A stretch of 7,226 bases of DNA, from assembly GCA_937873535.1 (NCBI GenBank), contig CALMYA010000020.1, forward strand, positions 1 through 7,226, in the 5' to 3' direction. The DNA comes from an uncultured bacterium (GTDB lineage Bacteria; Patescibacteriota; Minisyncoccia; Phycocordibacterales; CAIZLB01). Under the pieces are notes generated by a model. The model did not search any database. It was given only the letters and a program-made list of their open reading frames with translations, and was not told the origin of the DNA. Within the stretch, counting starts at the first letter, position 1; every line of letters begins with the position of its first letter. Below, one piece after another: positions 1 through 6,373 of the stretch. The translations under genes and the position numbers were made by a program.

Positions 1-20
1 GTATGGTCGTATTTTTTCAT
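1..20 (-). CDS. Start of an unidentified gene, cut by the window edge
   Basis: An ATG at 20-18 on the minus strand opens a frame reading MKKYDH before the window ends. It begins 19 nt after the stop of the metallopeptidase-like gene, in the same direction, so it would be the next gene of that operon. No Shine-Dalgarno sequence is visible, as for most genes here. Six codons cannot identify a product, and the call rests only on position and frame. Confidence 0.3.
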
Positions 21-39
21 AAAATTTTTTAAACCGGAA

Positions 40-1158
40 CTACATTGAATCCTTTTTACCGTGCATCATAGTAGCCTTACCTACCTCGCTAAATGTATCA
101 TTAGGATAGACCTCTTTCAAAATTCGAGCAAGCTGAAGTATTTGTCCTGAAAAATACGCCTTAGTAAAAAGCTTGAAAACGTCTAAAGTGTCCCTCCAGC
201 CATACGTATCTTTCTTTGCATTGTATACAGTATGTATGATCTTTTCCAGTCTATGTATTTCTGCGTCATAAGCAGCGTTTTTACTGATACCTGTAATTTC
301 GAAATCAGGATTATCATCTCCAACAGTTAGATTAGTTTCAGCGTCTCTGACTAAAATATTCTTACCTGGTTCAACCTTCTTCTTCTCTTGATAAACTTTT
401 CTTAATTCATTCATAATCGCCTCCTTGTCGCTTTCAATATGAGATATATTATCTAAAAAGCGTGCAATAAAACCTCGAGCCAACATTTCAGTAACAGCCT
501 CATTATATTCAGCAAAATAATCATGCAGCAAAGGTAACTCTTCAGTATCCATACCTTTATTAACATCCTTATAAAATACAAGCCCAGATCGCCGCATTAT
601 ACTTCGTCTTTTTGTTTTATTATCACCATCTTTATACGCGCTATTTTTCAACACAACCATCGATTCAAAGGCGTGCTGATGCACCAACTCGTGAGTCAAG
701 ACTTTTGCAAAACCTATATTACCTAAACTTTCTATTACATCTCCATTAAAATATATACTCTGGCTAGATGTTGAATGTTTGGCGTGGGTCTTTTTTTCTC
801 GCATCCTTGCTTCGTCAGTAAAATGTGAAAGATCGTATGCATTTATTCTTCCTGTATTTGTCCTAACAGGAACATCCAAACCAAATTCCTTTAAAAAAGC
901 TGGTACAAGCTCAACAACTTCATCACGTATATCTTTTTGCTCAGCCGTCATTTCAACTATATTTTCAGCTGTTGACGGTGTTGCATGAAGTTCCTCAAAG
1001 GATTTGTATACTTTTTCCGTAGACGGGTAGTCTCCTTCTCGATTTAAACCGACAACCCTATTAAGACTCGAACCGAGCATTCCATCCTTTAACTCGGGTC
1101 TTACCAAATTTTGGTCTACTGGTGAATCCTCCGGCAATTGAGAGAAAACTTCATTCAT
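40..1158 (-). CDS. Putative zinc metallopeptidase (HExxH, gluzincin-like)
   Basis: The 372-residue protein carries HELVH at residues 156-160, the zinc-binding HExxH helix of zincin peptidases. About 60 residues later comes YNEAVTE (218-224), where E220 or E224 could be the third, glutamate ligand, as in gluzincins. There is no signal peptide or membrane segment, so it is probably cytoplasmic. The N-terminal ~60 residues are polar and probably disordered, and the C-terminal part is charged and helical. The ATG at 1158 shares its A with the TAA stop of the upstream gene (TAATG), and an AGGAAG lies about 14 nt upstream inside that gene, so translation is probably coupled. It is visibly more AT-rich than the two genes before it, which may mean separate origin. 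I do not recognise the family or substrate; the peptidase call rests on the motif and its spacing. Confidence 0.65.
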   Translation of the reverse strand: MNEVFSQLPEDSPVDQNLVRPELKDGMLGSSLNRVVGLNREGDYPSTEKVYKSFEELHATPSTAENIVEMTAEQKDIRDEVVELVPAFLKEFGLDVPVRTNTGRINAYDLSHFTDEARMREKKTHAKHSTSSQSIYFNGDVIESLGNIGFAKVLTHELVHQHAFESMVVLKNSAYKDGDNKTKRRSIMRRSGLVFYKDVNKGMDTEELPLLHDYFAEYNEAVTEMLARGFIARFLDNISHIESDKEAIMNELRKVYQEKKKVEPGKNILVRDAETNLTVGDDNPDFEITGISKNAAYDAEIHRLEKIIHTVYNAKKDTYGWRDTLDVFKLFTKAYFSGQILQLARILKEVYPNDTFSEVGKATMMHGKKDSM

Positions 1159-2162
1159 TATTTCAAAATATACTTCCTGTTCAAGTAGTACGTCAAATAG
1201 CCGAGACCAATAACGAGGAAGCCAATAACGACGAGAGTAACGGCCCAGCCGATGCTGTCAGCAAAATATTTTGACGACATGTGAATGATGTAGCAGCCGA
1301 GAGCGAAGGCACTTAATATGAGGCCGGCTGTCGTGCGCAGGTTGATGCTGACAATAATTCCGCCGAGCACTAGAAATGCATAGAGCAGATCCCAAATTCC
1401 TACGAGAAAGAGCGCCGGAAAGAGCACAAATATAAAAGCGGCAGCGTTGTACATCGAAGAAACCTTTCGGAGTTCAATGCTGAAATTTTGCTTGAGCATC
1501 TGCTTCAGCCATGAGCTGTATGCCAGAAAACCGAAACCTAAAATCATACTTGTGTATACCGCAATGTCGCGGAGAATTTCAGCACCGAAGCCGCTGCCTT
1601 TTACCATCCATGCAATAGTGGAGTAATAGGCCCACGAAAATGCCATTCCTGAAATAATATGAAGAATATTAAAGCGCGTAACAAACAAAGCCACGGCATA
1701 TATGACGAAGATGATGACGGCAATGCCCACTTGGTTCGTTACACTAAAAGGGTTCATGGCACCGAGCGAATCGAGCAAGGTATACGCGGCGATAGGAGAA
1801 ACTACAGCTGAAAGCAGCATGAACACCTGCGCCATGGCGTTTTGTATTTTCTTCTTGTTTAGAACAATGGCAGCGATGTACGTGACCAAAGAAAAACCGA
1901 TGGTCACGAGCAGGCGTCCAGCCGTGCCGAGTTCTCGCCAATTGTCACTTATAAGAACTATGATTCCGATGAGCGCGATGATGCCGCCAAGAGCGTAGAG
2001 CACCCTGCTGACGAGTGAATTTCTGTTTGCTGCCGCAGGCGATGCTGAACCCGCTGCCGCACCGAGGTTCTCCGAAGACGCCGCACCTCGCAAATCGGCA
2101 TCTGTTATTACTCCCCTCTGCATTCCTTCTCGCACTGCCGCCAGTATTTGTTCTCTGTTCAT
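1158..2162 (-). CDS. DUF2157-like polytopic membrane protein
   Basis: A 334-residue integral membrane protein. Residues 1-30 form a short amphipathic cytoplasmic segment (ILAAVREGMQRGVITDADL), followed by an Ala/Ser/Gly-rich linker and about ten hydrophobic segments near 52-72, 82-101, 109-130, 144-163, 165-186, 197-217, 236-256, 258-274, 278-296 and 303-326. The first pair, with the connecting loop ISDNWRELGTAGR, resembles the N-terminal part of DUF2157 membrane proteins, in which a hydrophobic helix leads into a short loop with an Asn-Trp pair. Function is unknown. It starts 22 nt after the membrane-anchored protein gene and overlaps the next gene by one base, so the three are probably co-transcribed. 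The spacer before its ATG is pure A/T with no Shine-Dalgarno. The family call is from recall of the pattern, not a search. Confidence 0.7.
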   Translation of the reverse strand: MNREQILAAVREGMQRGVITDADLRGAASSENLGAAAGSASPAAANRNSLVSRVLYALGGIIALIGIIVLISDNWRELGTAGRLLVTIGFSLVTYIAAIVLNKKKIQNAMAQVFMLLSAVVSPIAAYTLLDSLGAMNPFSVTNQVGIAVIIFVIYAVALFVTRFNILHIISGMAFSWAYYSTIAWMVKGSGFGAEILRDIAVYTSMILGFGFLAYSSWLKQMLKQNFSIELRKVSSMYNAAAFIFVLFPALFLVGIWDLLYAFLVLGGIIVSINLRTTAGLILSAFALGCYIIHMSSKYFADSIGWAVTLVVIGFLVIGLGYLTYYLNRKYILK

Positions 2163-2184
2163 ATTCTTTATAATTTATTTATAA

Positions 2185-2835
2185 TTATTTATTAATCCAG
2201 GAAATAAAACCGAAATTTCCGCCGCCGTACATTTCAAATTGCGGCACCGAAAGCTTTACCCGTCGGTCTTTTTTCATAGCGTACAGCTCGTAGCCGTTGC
2301 CCCCTCCGAAGAGGTCGAATAGCCCCGAGCTCTGATAGCCGCCCTGCACCGTGTAACCGTCGGGTGAAATGATGCCGTCTACAAGAGTAAACTTAGCAGC
2401 CTCCTCGTACGGCAGAAGCCTGGTTGAATCGGCGGCCGATTCATATATATAGAGCTCAGGGGCGTCTTTCTTCACCACCCTGCTATAACCGGCGCAATAA
2501 GCGGCAGGGTCGAGAGGCGCAACGACAGGCATAGGTTTATAAACATTATTGCCGTAATAATTCATGTCTTTCGGCAATGTGAATGAAACTGAATCGCCGG
2601 CTTTCGCGAAATCTTTCTTAATTAAACGGCCGCCATCTATTTCATAATAGCTTTTATACACGAGGCATTCGCTGCCGTTATACGAATATGAATACGGCCA
2701 GTTTGTTTGGGTGTAAATAAAATTATATTGCGGCCTGCCGATTGAGTTCGGAATGTATACGAAAGCCGCTACCGCTAAAATAAGCAATACAGGTAAAGCA
2801 ATGGCGATAATGACGGGAAGATTCTCTTTTTTCAT
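2185..2835 (-). CDS. Single-pass membrane-anchored extracytoplasmic protein, unknown function
   Basis: The 216-residue protein starts MKKENLP and has one hydrophobic helix at about residues 7-28 with no lipobox cysteine or clear cleavage site, so it is probably an uncleaved anchor with the rest outside the membrane. The remainder is rich in Tyr, Gly and Asn and is predicted to be mostly beta. It has two cysteines (in SECLVY and AAYCAGY) that could pair if exported, and Gly-rich turns near the C-terminus (LFGGGNG, YGGGNFG). DUF2157 proteins are often encoded beside an anchored GDYXXLXY-type partner; the position fits such a partner, but the GDYXXLXY motif is not seen, so this is only an analogy. 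It is the first gene of the operon, and the promoter is only a few bases upstream of its ATG. Confidence 0.7.
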   Translation of the reverse strand: MKKENLPVIIAIALPVLLILAVAAFVYIPNSIGRPQYNFIYTQTNWPYSYSYNGSECLVYKSYYEIDGGRLIKKDFAKAGDSVSFTLPKDMNYYGNNVYKPMPVVAPLDPAAYCAGYSRVVKKDAPELYIYESAADSTRLLPYEEAAKFTLVDGIISPDGYTVQGGYQSSGLFDLFGGGNGYELYAMKKDRRVKLSVPQFEMYGGGNFGFISWINK

Positions 2836-2843
2836 AGATAGTT

Positions 2844-2852
2844 ATTATATCA
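2844..2852 (-). promoter_or_regulatory. Extended -10 promoter giving a near-leaderless mRNA
   Basis: On the minus strand the sequence reads TGATATAAT, an exact match to the extended -10 TGNTATAAT. No good -35 is visible at 16-18 nt upstream, which extended -10 promoters do not need. A start site 6-8 nt downstream falls 1-4 nt before the ATG at 2835, so the transcript would be leaderless or nearly so. This agrees with the lack of a Shine-Dalgarno sequence there. Confidence 0.55.
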
Positions 2853-2881
2853 CACTAAAAACAGCGGTTGTTTTGCTAGAT

Positions 2882-2909
2882 TTGACAAATACCAATACAG
2901 ATGTACAGT
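2882..2909 (+). promoter_or_regulatory. Sigma70-type promoter for a plus-strand small RNA
   Basis: A perfect -35 hexamer TTGACA (2882-2887) is followed after 16 nt by TACAGT (2904-2909, 4 of 6 matches to TATAAT), with TG just upstream at 2902-2903. A start site near 2915-2917 coincides with the first base of the closing stem of the folded RNA described next, which strengthens the call. It points away from the divergent minus-strand operon promoter about 30-40 bp to its left. Confidence 0.5.
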
Positions 2910-2914
2910 ACTGT

Positions 2915-3058
2915 CACTCTCATGGGATTCCAACCCCGTGTATGGTTCGCCAAGCGCGACCATCAATCAGCAACGCTGGAGGGCGTAAATTATGTATACC
3001 TTTGAGGCTGAATGAGAGTGTCTCGCATCATGACGGTGCGAGACTTCTTTTTTATTTA
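2915..3058 (+). ncRNA. Candidate structured small RNA with intrinsic terminator, family unknown
   Basis: The predicted transcript begins with CACTCTCAT (2915-2923), which pairs perfectly over 9 bp with ATGAGAGTG (3012-3020). Inside this closing stem are three elements. One is a GGG/CCC hairpin with a 7-nt loop ATTCCAA (2924-2936). The second is a hairpin at 2942-2963 (ATGGT plus CGC arms, one bulged T). The third is a stem at 2967-2971/3007-3011 enclosing an ACGC/GCGT hairpin with loop TGGAGG (2973-2986). The ATTCCAA loop can pair with TGGAG of the last loop (four Watson-Crick pairs plus one G-T), a possible kissing interaction. A 10-bp terminator follows directly. No long ORF fits this stretch on either strand. 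It does not show the conserved motifs of SRP RNA, tmRNA, RNase P RNA, or the TPP, FMN, SAM, lysine or cobalamin riboswitches as I know them. Confidence 0.5.
3020..3058 (+). terminator. Intrinsic terminator of the first small RNA
   Basis: GTCTCGCA (3020-3027) pairs with TGCGAGAC (3037-3044). Two further pairs (T-G and C-G) extend it to a 10-bp stem with a 5-nt loop. It is followed on the plus strand by TTCTTTTTTATTTATA. The T tract is only on this side, so it terminates plus-strand transcription, away from any protein gene. Confidence 0.75.
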
Positions 3059-3077
3059 TATTCTAAACTCTATGAGA

Positions 3078-3253
3078 CTACCATCTTCCATTTTTGCCGA
3101 AACATGGTAGCCTTAAGTCATTCGTAGATGAAATTGGCCAGCCATCTACTTCTCCGTAAGGAGTGACACGAATGGGCTACCACAGAAATTAGGAGCGGAT
3201 TAGTAAGCGGCGAGCGAACTTCCACCAAAACTCCAAAATTTCTGTGGTTTTTT
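3078..3253 (+). ncRNA. Second candidate structured RNA segment, family unknown
   Basis: Nested complementarity suggests a folded RNA. TGGTAGCC (3105-3112) pairs with GGCTACCA (3175-3182), and CATTCGT (3119-3125) pairs with ACGAATG (3168-3174) inside it. Within that are AGATG/CATCT (3126-3130/3143-3147) and CTCC-GTAA-GGAG (3152-3163), a hairpin capped by a GNRA tetraloop. An alternative stem CTACCAT/ATGGTAG (3078-3084/3104-3110) competes for the same bases as the outer stem, and the outer stem's 3' arm overlaps the terminator's 5' arm by three bases, so mutually exclusive folds are possible. I see no convincing promoter of its own; it could be read-through from the RNA at 2915. There is no gene downstream on this strand, which argues against a cis riboswitch. 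Confidence 0.35.
3180..3253 (+). terminator. Terminator-like hairpin ending against ychF
   Basis: CCACAGAAATT (3180-3190) pairs over 11 bp with AATTTCTGTGG (3237-3247), followed by TTTTTT (3248-3253). The apical part is a 46-nt insert with a further GGAG/CTCC pairing, larger than a usual terminator loop. The T run lies on the plus-strand side and ends 5 bp before the ychF stop codon, so it would stop plus-strand RNA from running into ychF. No comparable minus-strand terminator for ychF is seen. Confidence 0.55.
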
Positions 3254-3258
3254 CTTGC

Positions 3259-4404
3259 CTAAATCTTAAACTCAATCACATCCCCATCTTTAACCACATA
3301 CTCTTTCCCTTCTGTTCGAACCATTCCCTTTTCGCGCGCTGCGGCGTATGAGCCGACGGCCAAGAGGTCGGCTGCTGCCACTACTTCGGCGCGAATAAAT
3401 TTTTCTTTAAAATCGGTGTGAATTGCGGTTCCGGCAATTGGTGCTGTTGAACCTTTTTCAATCGTCCATGCGCGAGTTTCTACTTCGCCAGTAGTAAAAT
3501 ATGTTTCCAAATTCAAAAGGTCGTAGCCAGTGCGTATTAAATTATTGATGCCGTCATCGTCTGGCTTTGTTGCGCCCGATGAATCTTTAAACAATTCTTG
3601 TCTGAACATTTCTTTTTCTTCACCTTCAAGGTCTTTGAGGTCGTGCTCAACTTTTGCGTCAACAACTACCCATTTAGCTTTTTTCGACTGCAAATATGCA
3701 ATGAGCTTTTTGTATCTGTCGTCTCCTAGCGTACCATCACTGCCAGTCATTTCATCTAAATTTTTGCCGCCTGCTTTTTTATTGAGCACATACATAATTG
3801 GCTTCATGGTAAGAAGCGCCAAGCCTTTCATGGCAACAGCTTCCTCTTCGGTAAACGGGGCCGTTTGCGCCAACTCGCCCGCTGCCAATACTTTGGCAAT
3901 TTTTTCGAGCGCCGCTTTTTCGGCAATGGCCGGCTTGTCGCCGCGCTTCGCGTCACGTTCAACAGTACCCAAGCGCTTCGTAACCGTTTGCTCATCTGCC
4001 AAAATAAGTTCAAGGTTTATAACTTCAATGTCGCTCACTGGGTCAATTTTTCCGTCAACATGAATAATGTTCTGATCTTCAAAAATACGCACTACTTCGG
4101 CAATGGCATTTACCTCACGAATATGAGAAAGAAATTGGTTACCGAGCCCTTCGCCTTCAGACGCACCTTTTACCAAGCCAGCAATATCTACAAATTCGAC
4201 AGCGGCAGGAATAAGTTTTTGTGAACCAGAAAGGGTAGAGAGTTTAGCGATGCGCTCGTCTGGCACAGCTACCACACCCACTGAAGGGTCGATGGTACAA
4301 AACGGGTAATTTTCAGCCGGCACGCTTTTTTTAGTAAGCGCGTTAAAAAGTGTTGATTTGCCGACGTTCGGGAGACCGACGATGCCGATTGTAACTTTTG
4401 TCAT
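3259..4404 (-). CDS. ychF: YchF/OLA1-family ATPase (TRAFAC, Obg-related)
   Basis: A full-length (381-residue) YchF, a ribosome-associated P-loop NTPase that prefers ATP over GTP. Visible elements are the P-loop GLPNVGKST (10-18) and the DIAGL switch (73-77), followed by the family signature KGASEGEGLGNQFLSHIRE (79-97). The G4 region is YVLNKKAGG (205-213), lacking the NKxD Asp that selects guanine, as expected for an ATP-preferring family. The C-terminal TGS domain (about 299-381) contains TWTT-type and FIRAEV segments and ends DGDVIEFKI. It is slightly longer than the ~363 residues usual in bacteria, with extra residues around MTGSDGTLGDDRYKK (219-233). ATG at 4404 lies 2 nt after the fic stop, so expression is probably linked to the Fic module, an unusual partner for this housekeeping gene. 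Confidence 0.96.
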   Translation of the reverse strand: MTKVTIGIVGLPNVGKSTLFNALTKKSVPAENYPFCTIDPSVGVVAVPDERIAKLSTLSGSQKLIPAAVEFVDIAGLVKGASEGEGLGNQFLSHIREVNAIAEVVRIFEDQNIIHVDGKIDPVSDIEVINLELILADEQTVTKRLGTVERDAKRGDKPAIAEKAALEKIAKVLAAGELAQTAPFTEEEAVAMKGLALLTMKPIMYVLNKKAGGKNLDEMTGSDGTLGDDRYKKLIAYLQSKKAKWVVVDAKVEHDLKDLEGEEKEMFRQELFKDSSGATKPDDDGINNLIRTGYDLLNLETYFTTGEVETRAWTIEKGSTAPIAGTAIHTDFKEKFIRAEVVAAADLLAVGSYAAAREKGMVRTEGKEYVVKDGDVIEFKI

Positions 4405-4406
4405 AA

Positions 4407-5051
4407 TTATTTTTTTCTGTTTCTCATACGAATTTCTCTTTCTTTCCTATATGCGTCAAAAATACTCTCTGCTATAAGCTTCTTCAGCGGCTCATAATCG
4501 CCATGTAAATCTATCTGACATAGCGCCTGTAAATAATCTGCTTTATTCTCTCCTTCATATTTAACTCTGCTTGGAGGCACCCCAAAGCGGCTTAATATAA
4601 GATTTGTCATCAGGCGCGCCATCCTTCCGTTACCCTCACAGAAAGGATGGATATAAGAAATCTGGTGTTGCACCCACGCAGCAAGATCAATAACCATACT
4701 AAACCACATGCGTCTTTGGGTAATTGTCTGTTTTTTTGGATAACGGGGAATCTTTGCCAGACGGCTATCAAGTTCCGCCCAAAATGGGTACATCTTTTGT
4801 TTTACCAATCTTCCTGGTACAGGTTCGTGACATTTTAATTTTTTTATATCTTCTCCTTCAACTCTAAACCTGCCTGCGACTGTTGGAATCGCATTTTCAA
4901 AAATAATTTTATGGATGCGTAAAATAACTTCCAAGGATATTTTCTCGTTACTTTCTCCAATCTTCCTTGAAAGGGCAATTCCCCGCCAAAGCCCTTGTGC
5001 TTCCATATCTTCAAGCTCTGTCCTGTTTAATGGGAGCTTAAATTTAGCCAT
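4407..5051 (-). CDS. Fic-domain protein (AMPylase-type catalytic core)
   Basis: The 214-residue protein carries a complete Fic motif, HPFCEGNGRMAR (135-146), matching HxFx(D/E)GNGRxxR. H135 would be the catalytic base, Glu139 the metal ligand, and the two Arg the phosphate binders. Fic enzymes transfer AMP, or less often other phosphate-containing groups, from nucleotides to hydroxyl side chains of target proteins. Upstream, residues 40-62 (ISLEVILRIHKIIFEN then VAGRFR) match the usual Fic helices and the flap-preceding G(x)FR element. There is no (S/T)xxxE(G/N) inhibitory motif in this protein; it is in the small ORF immediately upstream. The ATG at 5051 is in a different frame and overlaps that ORF by 8 nt (ATGGCTAA), so translation is probably coupled. 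The target protein cannot be told from sequence. Confidence 0.9.
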   Translation of the reverse strand: MAKFKLPLNRTELEDMEAQGLWRGIALSRKIGESNEKISLEVILRIHKIIFENAIPTVAGRFRVEGEDIKKLKCHEPVPGRLVKQKMYPFWAELDSRLAKIPRYPKKQTITQRRMWFSMVIDLAAWVQHQISYIHPFCEGNGRMARLMTNLILSRFGVPPSRVKYEGENKADYLQALCQIDLHGDYEPLKKLIAESIFDAYRKEREIRMRNRKK

Positions 5052-5283
5052 GGATTGCCTTCTCTAGCCTTTTTTCAGTAAGGTTTGACCCCTCTATTTT
5101 GCTTGAATAATACAGATGATCAATTGCGCGAGAATTATCGAGTTTAGCCTTTTGAACAGAGGTTAATTGAGGCAGCTTTTTTAGCTCTATTTCTACCTCA
5201 ACAAGGCTGGAAATGGTTGAATTATATGAGTTTTTAATTATTTTAGTATTTTTCATATGAATATGTACTACAATTGATATCAT
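5044..5283 (-). CDS. Fic inhibitory (antitoxin-like) small protein or N-terminal half of a split Fic protein
   Basis: The ORF has 79 codons from ATG 5283, but ATG 5256 (residue 10, MKNTKIIKN) is the likelier start because 5283 lies inside the promoter described next; that gives 70 residues. Near its end is YYSSKIEGSNLT, with S60 and E64-G65 matching the Fic inhibitory motif (S/T)xxxE(G/N), whose Glu blocks productive ATP binding. In class I systems this motif is on a separate antitoxin; in class II it is N-terminal in the Fic protein itself. The surrounding text, AIDHLYYSSKIEGSNLTEKRLEKAI, looks class II, yet the frame stops at KAIHG and the core restarts in another frame 8 bp earlier. It is therefore either a natural two-gene version or a frameshifted single gene. 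Confidence 0.7.
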   Translation of the reverse strand: MISIVVHIHMKNTKIIKNSYNSTISSLVEVEIELKKLPQLTSVQKAKLDNSRAIDHLYYSSKIEGSNLTEKRLEKAIHG

Positions 5284-5302
5284 ACCATAGTAAGACGTGC
5301 AA
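5274..5302 (-). promoter_or_regulatory. Predicted promoter of the Fic-ychF operon
   Basis: On the minus strand TTGCAC (5302-5297) is followed after 17 nt by TATCAA (5279-5274), with TG at 5282-5281 giving an extended -10 arrangement. Initiation would fall near 5267, about 10 nt before the ATG at 5256 and downstream of the ATG at 5283. If right, the inhibitory protein starts at 5256. The hexamers match consensus at 4 of 6 positions each. Confidence 0.35.
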
Positions 5303-5341
5303 GATTACTTAATCTGTCCATATTTTGGATGCTGTGATATA

Positions 5342-6175
5342 TCAATCGTAAAACACCCTCTCGATCTGTTGCTTAATTTTCTCTCCTTTACAATGAGACA
5401 GAACGCCCAGATACGACTGCACCGACTGTTCAAGGAAATCGCTACCAACCGCGCCTTCATCATTCAATAATTTCAATTTCTCAAGCTTTCTGAAAATTCT
5501 TATTTTTGTTTTTGTACGCAGCACTCGTCGGTGAGGTAAAATTACATACCCCAGAAAATCAATTCCCTGCTTTATCTTACGAAAAATAATCTTGTGCGGA
5601 TGGAGGTCGAGAAGAAGTTCTTCACGGCAAAACTTTTCTATTTCCTTTACGCAGTACTGCACATATTCTTCCGATTGAGACACAATCACAAAATCATCAC
5701 AGTAGCGCACGTAACATTCTACCTTAAGTTCGCGTTTAATGTATTGGTCTAACTGATTCATATATATATTGGCAAAAAGCTGGCTCGTGACATTTCCGAG
5801 CGGCAAACCTTTGCCGGGCGTAGTTGAAAAGGATTTTACAATTTCACATATAAGAACAAGAAGATTTTGGTCTTTTATCTTCTTATCTATCAACTTAAGA
5901 AGAACGGCATGGTCTATAGAGTCAAAAAACTTTCTAATGTCGCATTTAACAACATATCCGGATACTTTGTAATTTTTGCTAACCTTTCGCATATACTTTT
6001 CCAAAGAAGCAACCCCCACGTGCGTACCTTTTCGATCACGAGATGAATACGAATGGAATATAAATGAAGGATCAAAAACCTGATACAATACTCTGTACAC
6101 AGCCTGGTACAAAACCCTGTCACGTACTGTAGCTTTGTGAATCTTTCTCAATTTGGGGTCATGTACGAAAAACAT
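5342..6175 (-). CDS. Diversity-generating retroelement reverse transcriptase
   Basis: From the first ATG this is 277 residues. Motifs in order are RDRVLYQAVYRVL (18-30), HSYSSRDRKGTH (41-52), motif A KCDIRKFFDSID (77-88, catalytic D79), GLPLGNVTSQLFAN (123-136), the YCDD catalytic box (158-161) and IDFLGY (205-210, motif E). The GNVTSQ form (GxxxSQ in place of QGxxxSP) is the hallmark of DGR reverse transcriptases. No maturase, endonuclease or RNase H domain follows, as in DGRs. The enzyme copies the template repeat RNA with errors at adenines, and the cDNA replaces the variable repeat of a target gene. The ATG at 6175 is too late: conserved N-terminal sequence continues upstream in frame (see 6176-6373). 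YCDD, with Cys at the second position, is a little unusual but should keep activity. Confidence 0.9.
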   Translation of the reverse strand: MFFVHDPKLRKIHKATVRDRVLYQAVYRVLYQVFDPSFIFHSYSSRDRKGTHVGVASLEKYMRKVSKNYKVSGYVVKCDIRKFFDSIDHAVLLKLIDKKIKDQNLLVLICEIVKSFSTTPGKGLPLGNVTSQLFANIYMNQLDQYIKRELKVECYVRYCDDFVIVSQSEEYVQYCVKEIEKFCREELLLDLHPHKIIFRKIKQGIDFLGYVILPHRRVLRTKTKIRIFRKLEKLKLLNDEGAVGSDFLEQSVQSYLGVLSHCKGEKIKQQIERVFYD

Positions 6176-6373
6176 TTCGTACGGGTTGGGCTTCCAGCTG
6201 AAAGATGCAAGCTCATGATGCAGTTTAAAAAGATTGTCTTCAAGATTAAGTTCAAACCTGGCCGTATCATTTTTAGACCGCTTGCCCTTGCTGAATTCTT
6301 TCCATGCAGAAAGTAAATTCTCAACGCAAATTACACCATAAAAAGAACAACTATGTTGCCCCCCCCGCCAGTA
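6176..6373 (-). CDS. N-terminal extension of the reverse transcriptase without an ATG start
   Basis: The RT frame stays open from 6175 back to a TAG at 6376-6374. It encodes residues typical of DGR and related RT N-termini: ENLLSAWKEFSKGKRSK (6325-6275), ARFELNLEDNLFKLHHEL (6262-6209) and WKPNPYE. This region is normally part of the polymerase, so the true protein should be about 325 residues or more. There is no ATG, GTG or TTG in it; an ATT at 6331-6329 is the only plausible rare start. Otherwise the start lies beyond a frameshift at the C8 (G8 on this strand) run at 6359-6366: one extra G would join this frame to an ATG at 6411. The stretch also overlaps the 5' end of the opposing avd-like ORF. 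Confidence 0.65.

Noticed and set aside
2915..3020. tRNA or tmRNA, suggested by GGTTCG and a 7-nt loop ATTCCAA
   Set aside because: No acceptor stem, anticodon arm or GTTCRA T-loop in the right place, and no CCA-type 3' end; the closing stem is not tRNA-like.
2753..3127. A 124-codon plus-strand ORF across the promoters and small-RNA region
   Set aside because: It runs through two promoters and a strong terminator hairpin, has no domain, and begins antisense to the anchored-protein gene.
3180..3253. RNase P RNA, suggested by CCACAGAAA
   Set aside because: The conserved P4 partner (GAGGAAAGTC-type) and the sequence that normally follows ACAGAA are missing.
3530..4063. A 177-codon plus-strand ORF inside ychF
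   Set aside because: It is fully antisense to a clearly conserved YchF and is Ser/Phe-rich as expected of a shadow frame.
5342..6175. Group II intron maturase or retron reverse transcriptase
   Set aside because: No maturase or endonuclease domain and no intron domain V nearby; the GNVTSQ motif, neighbouring Avd-like gene and template repeat fit a DGR instead.
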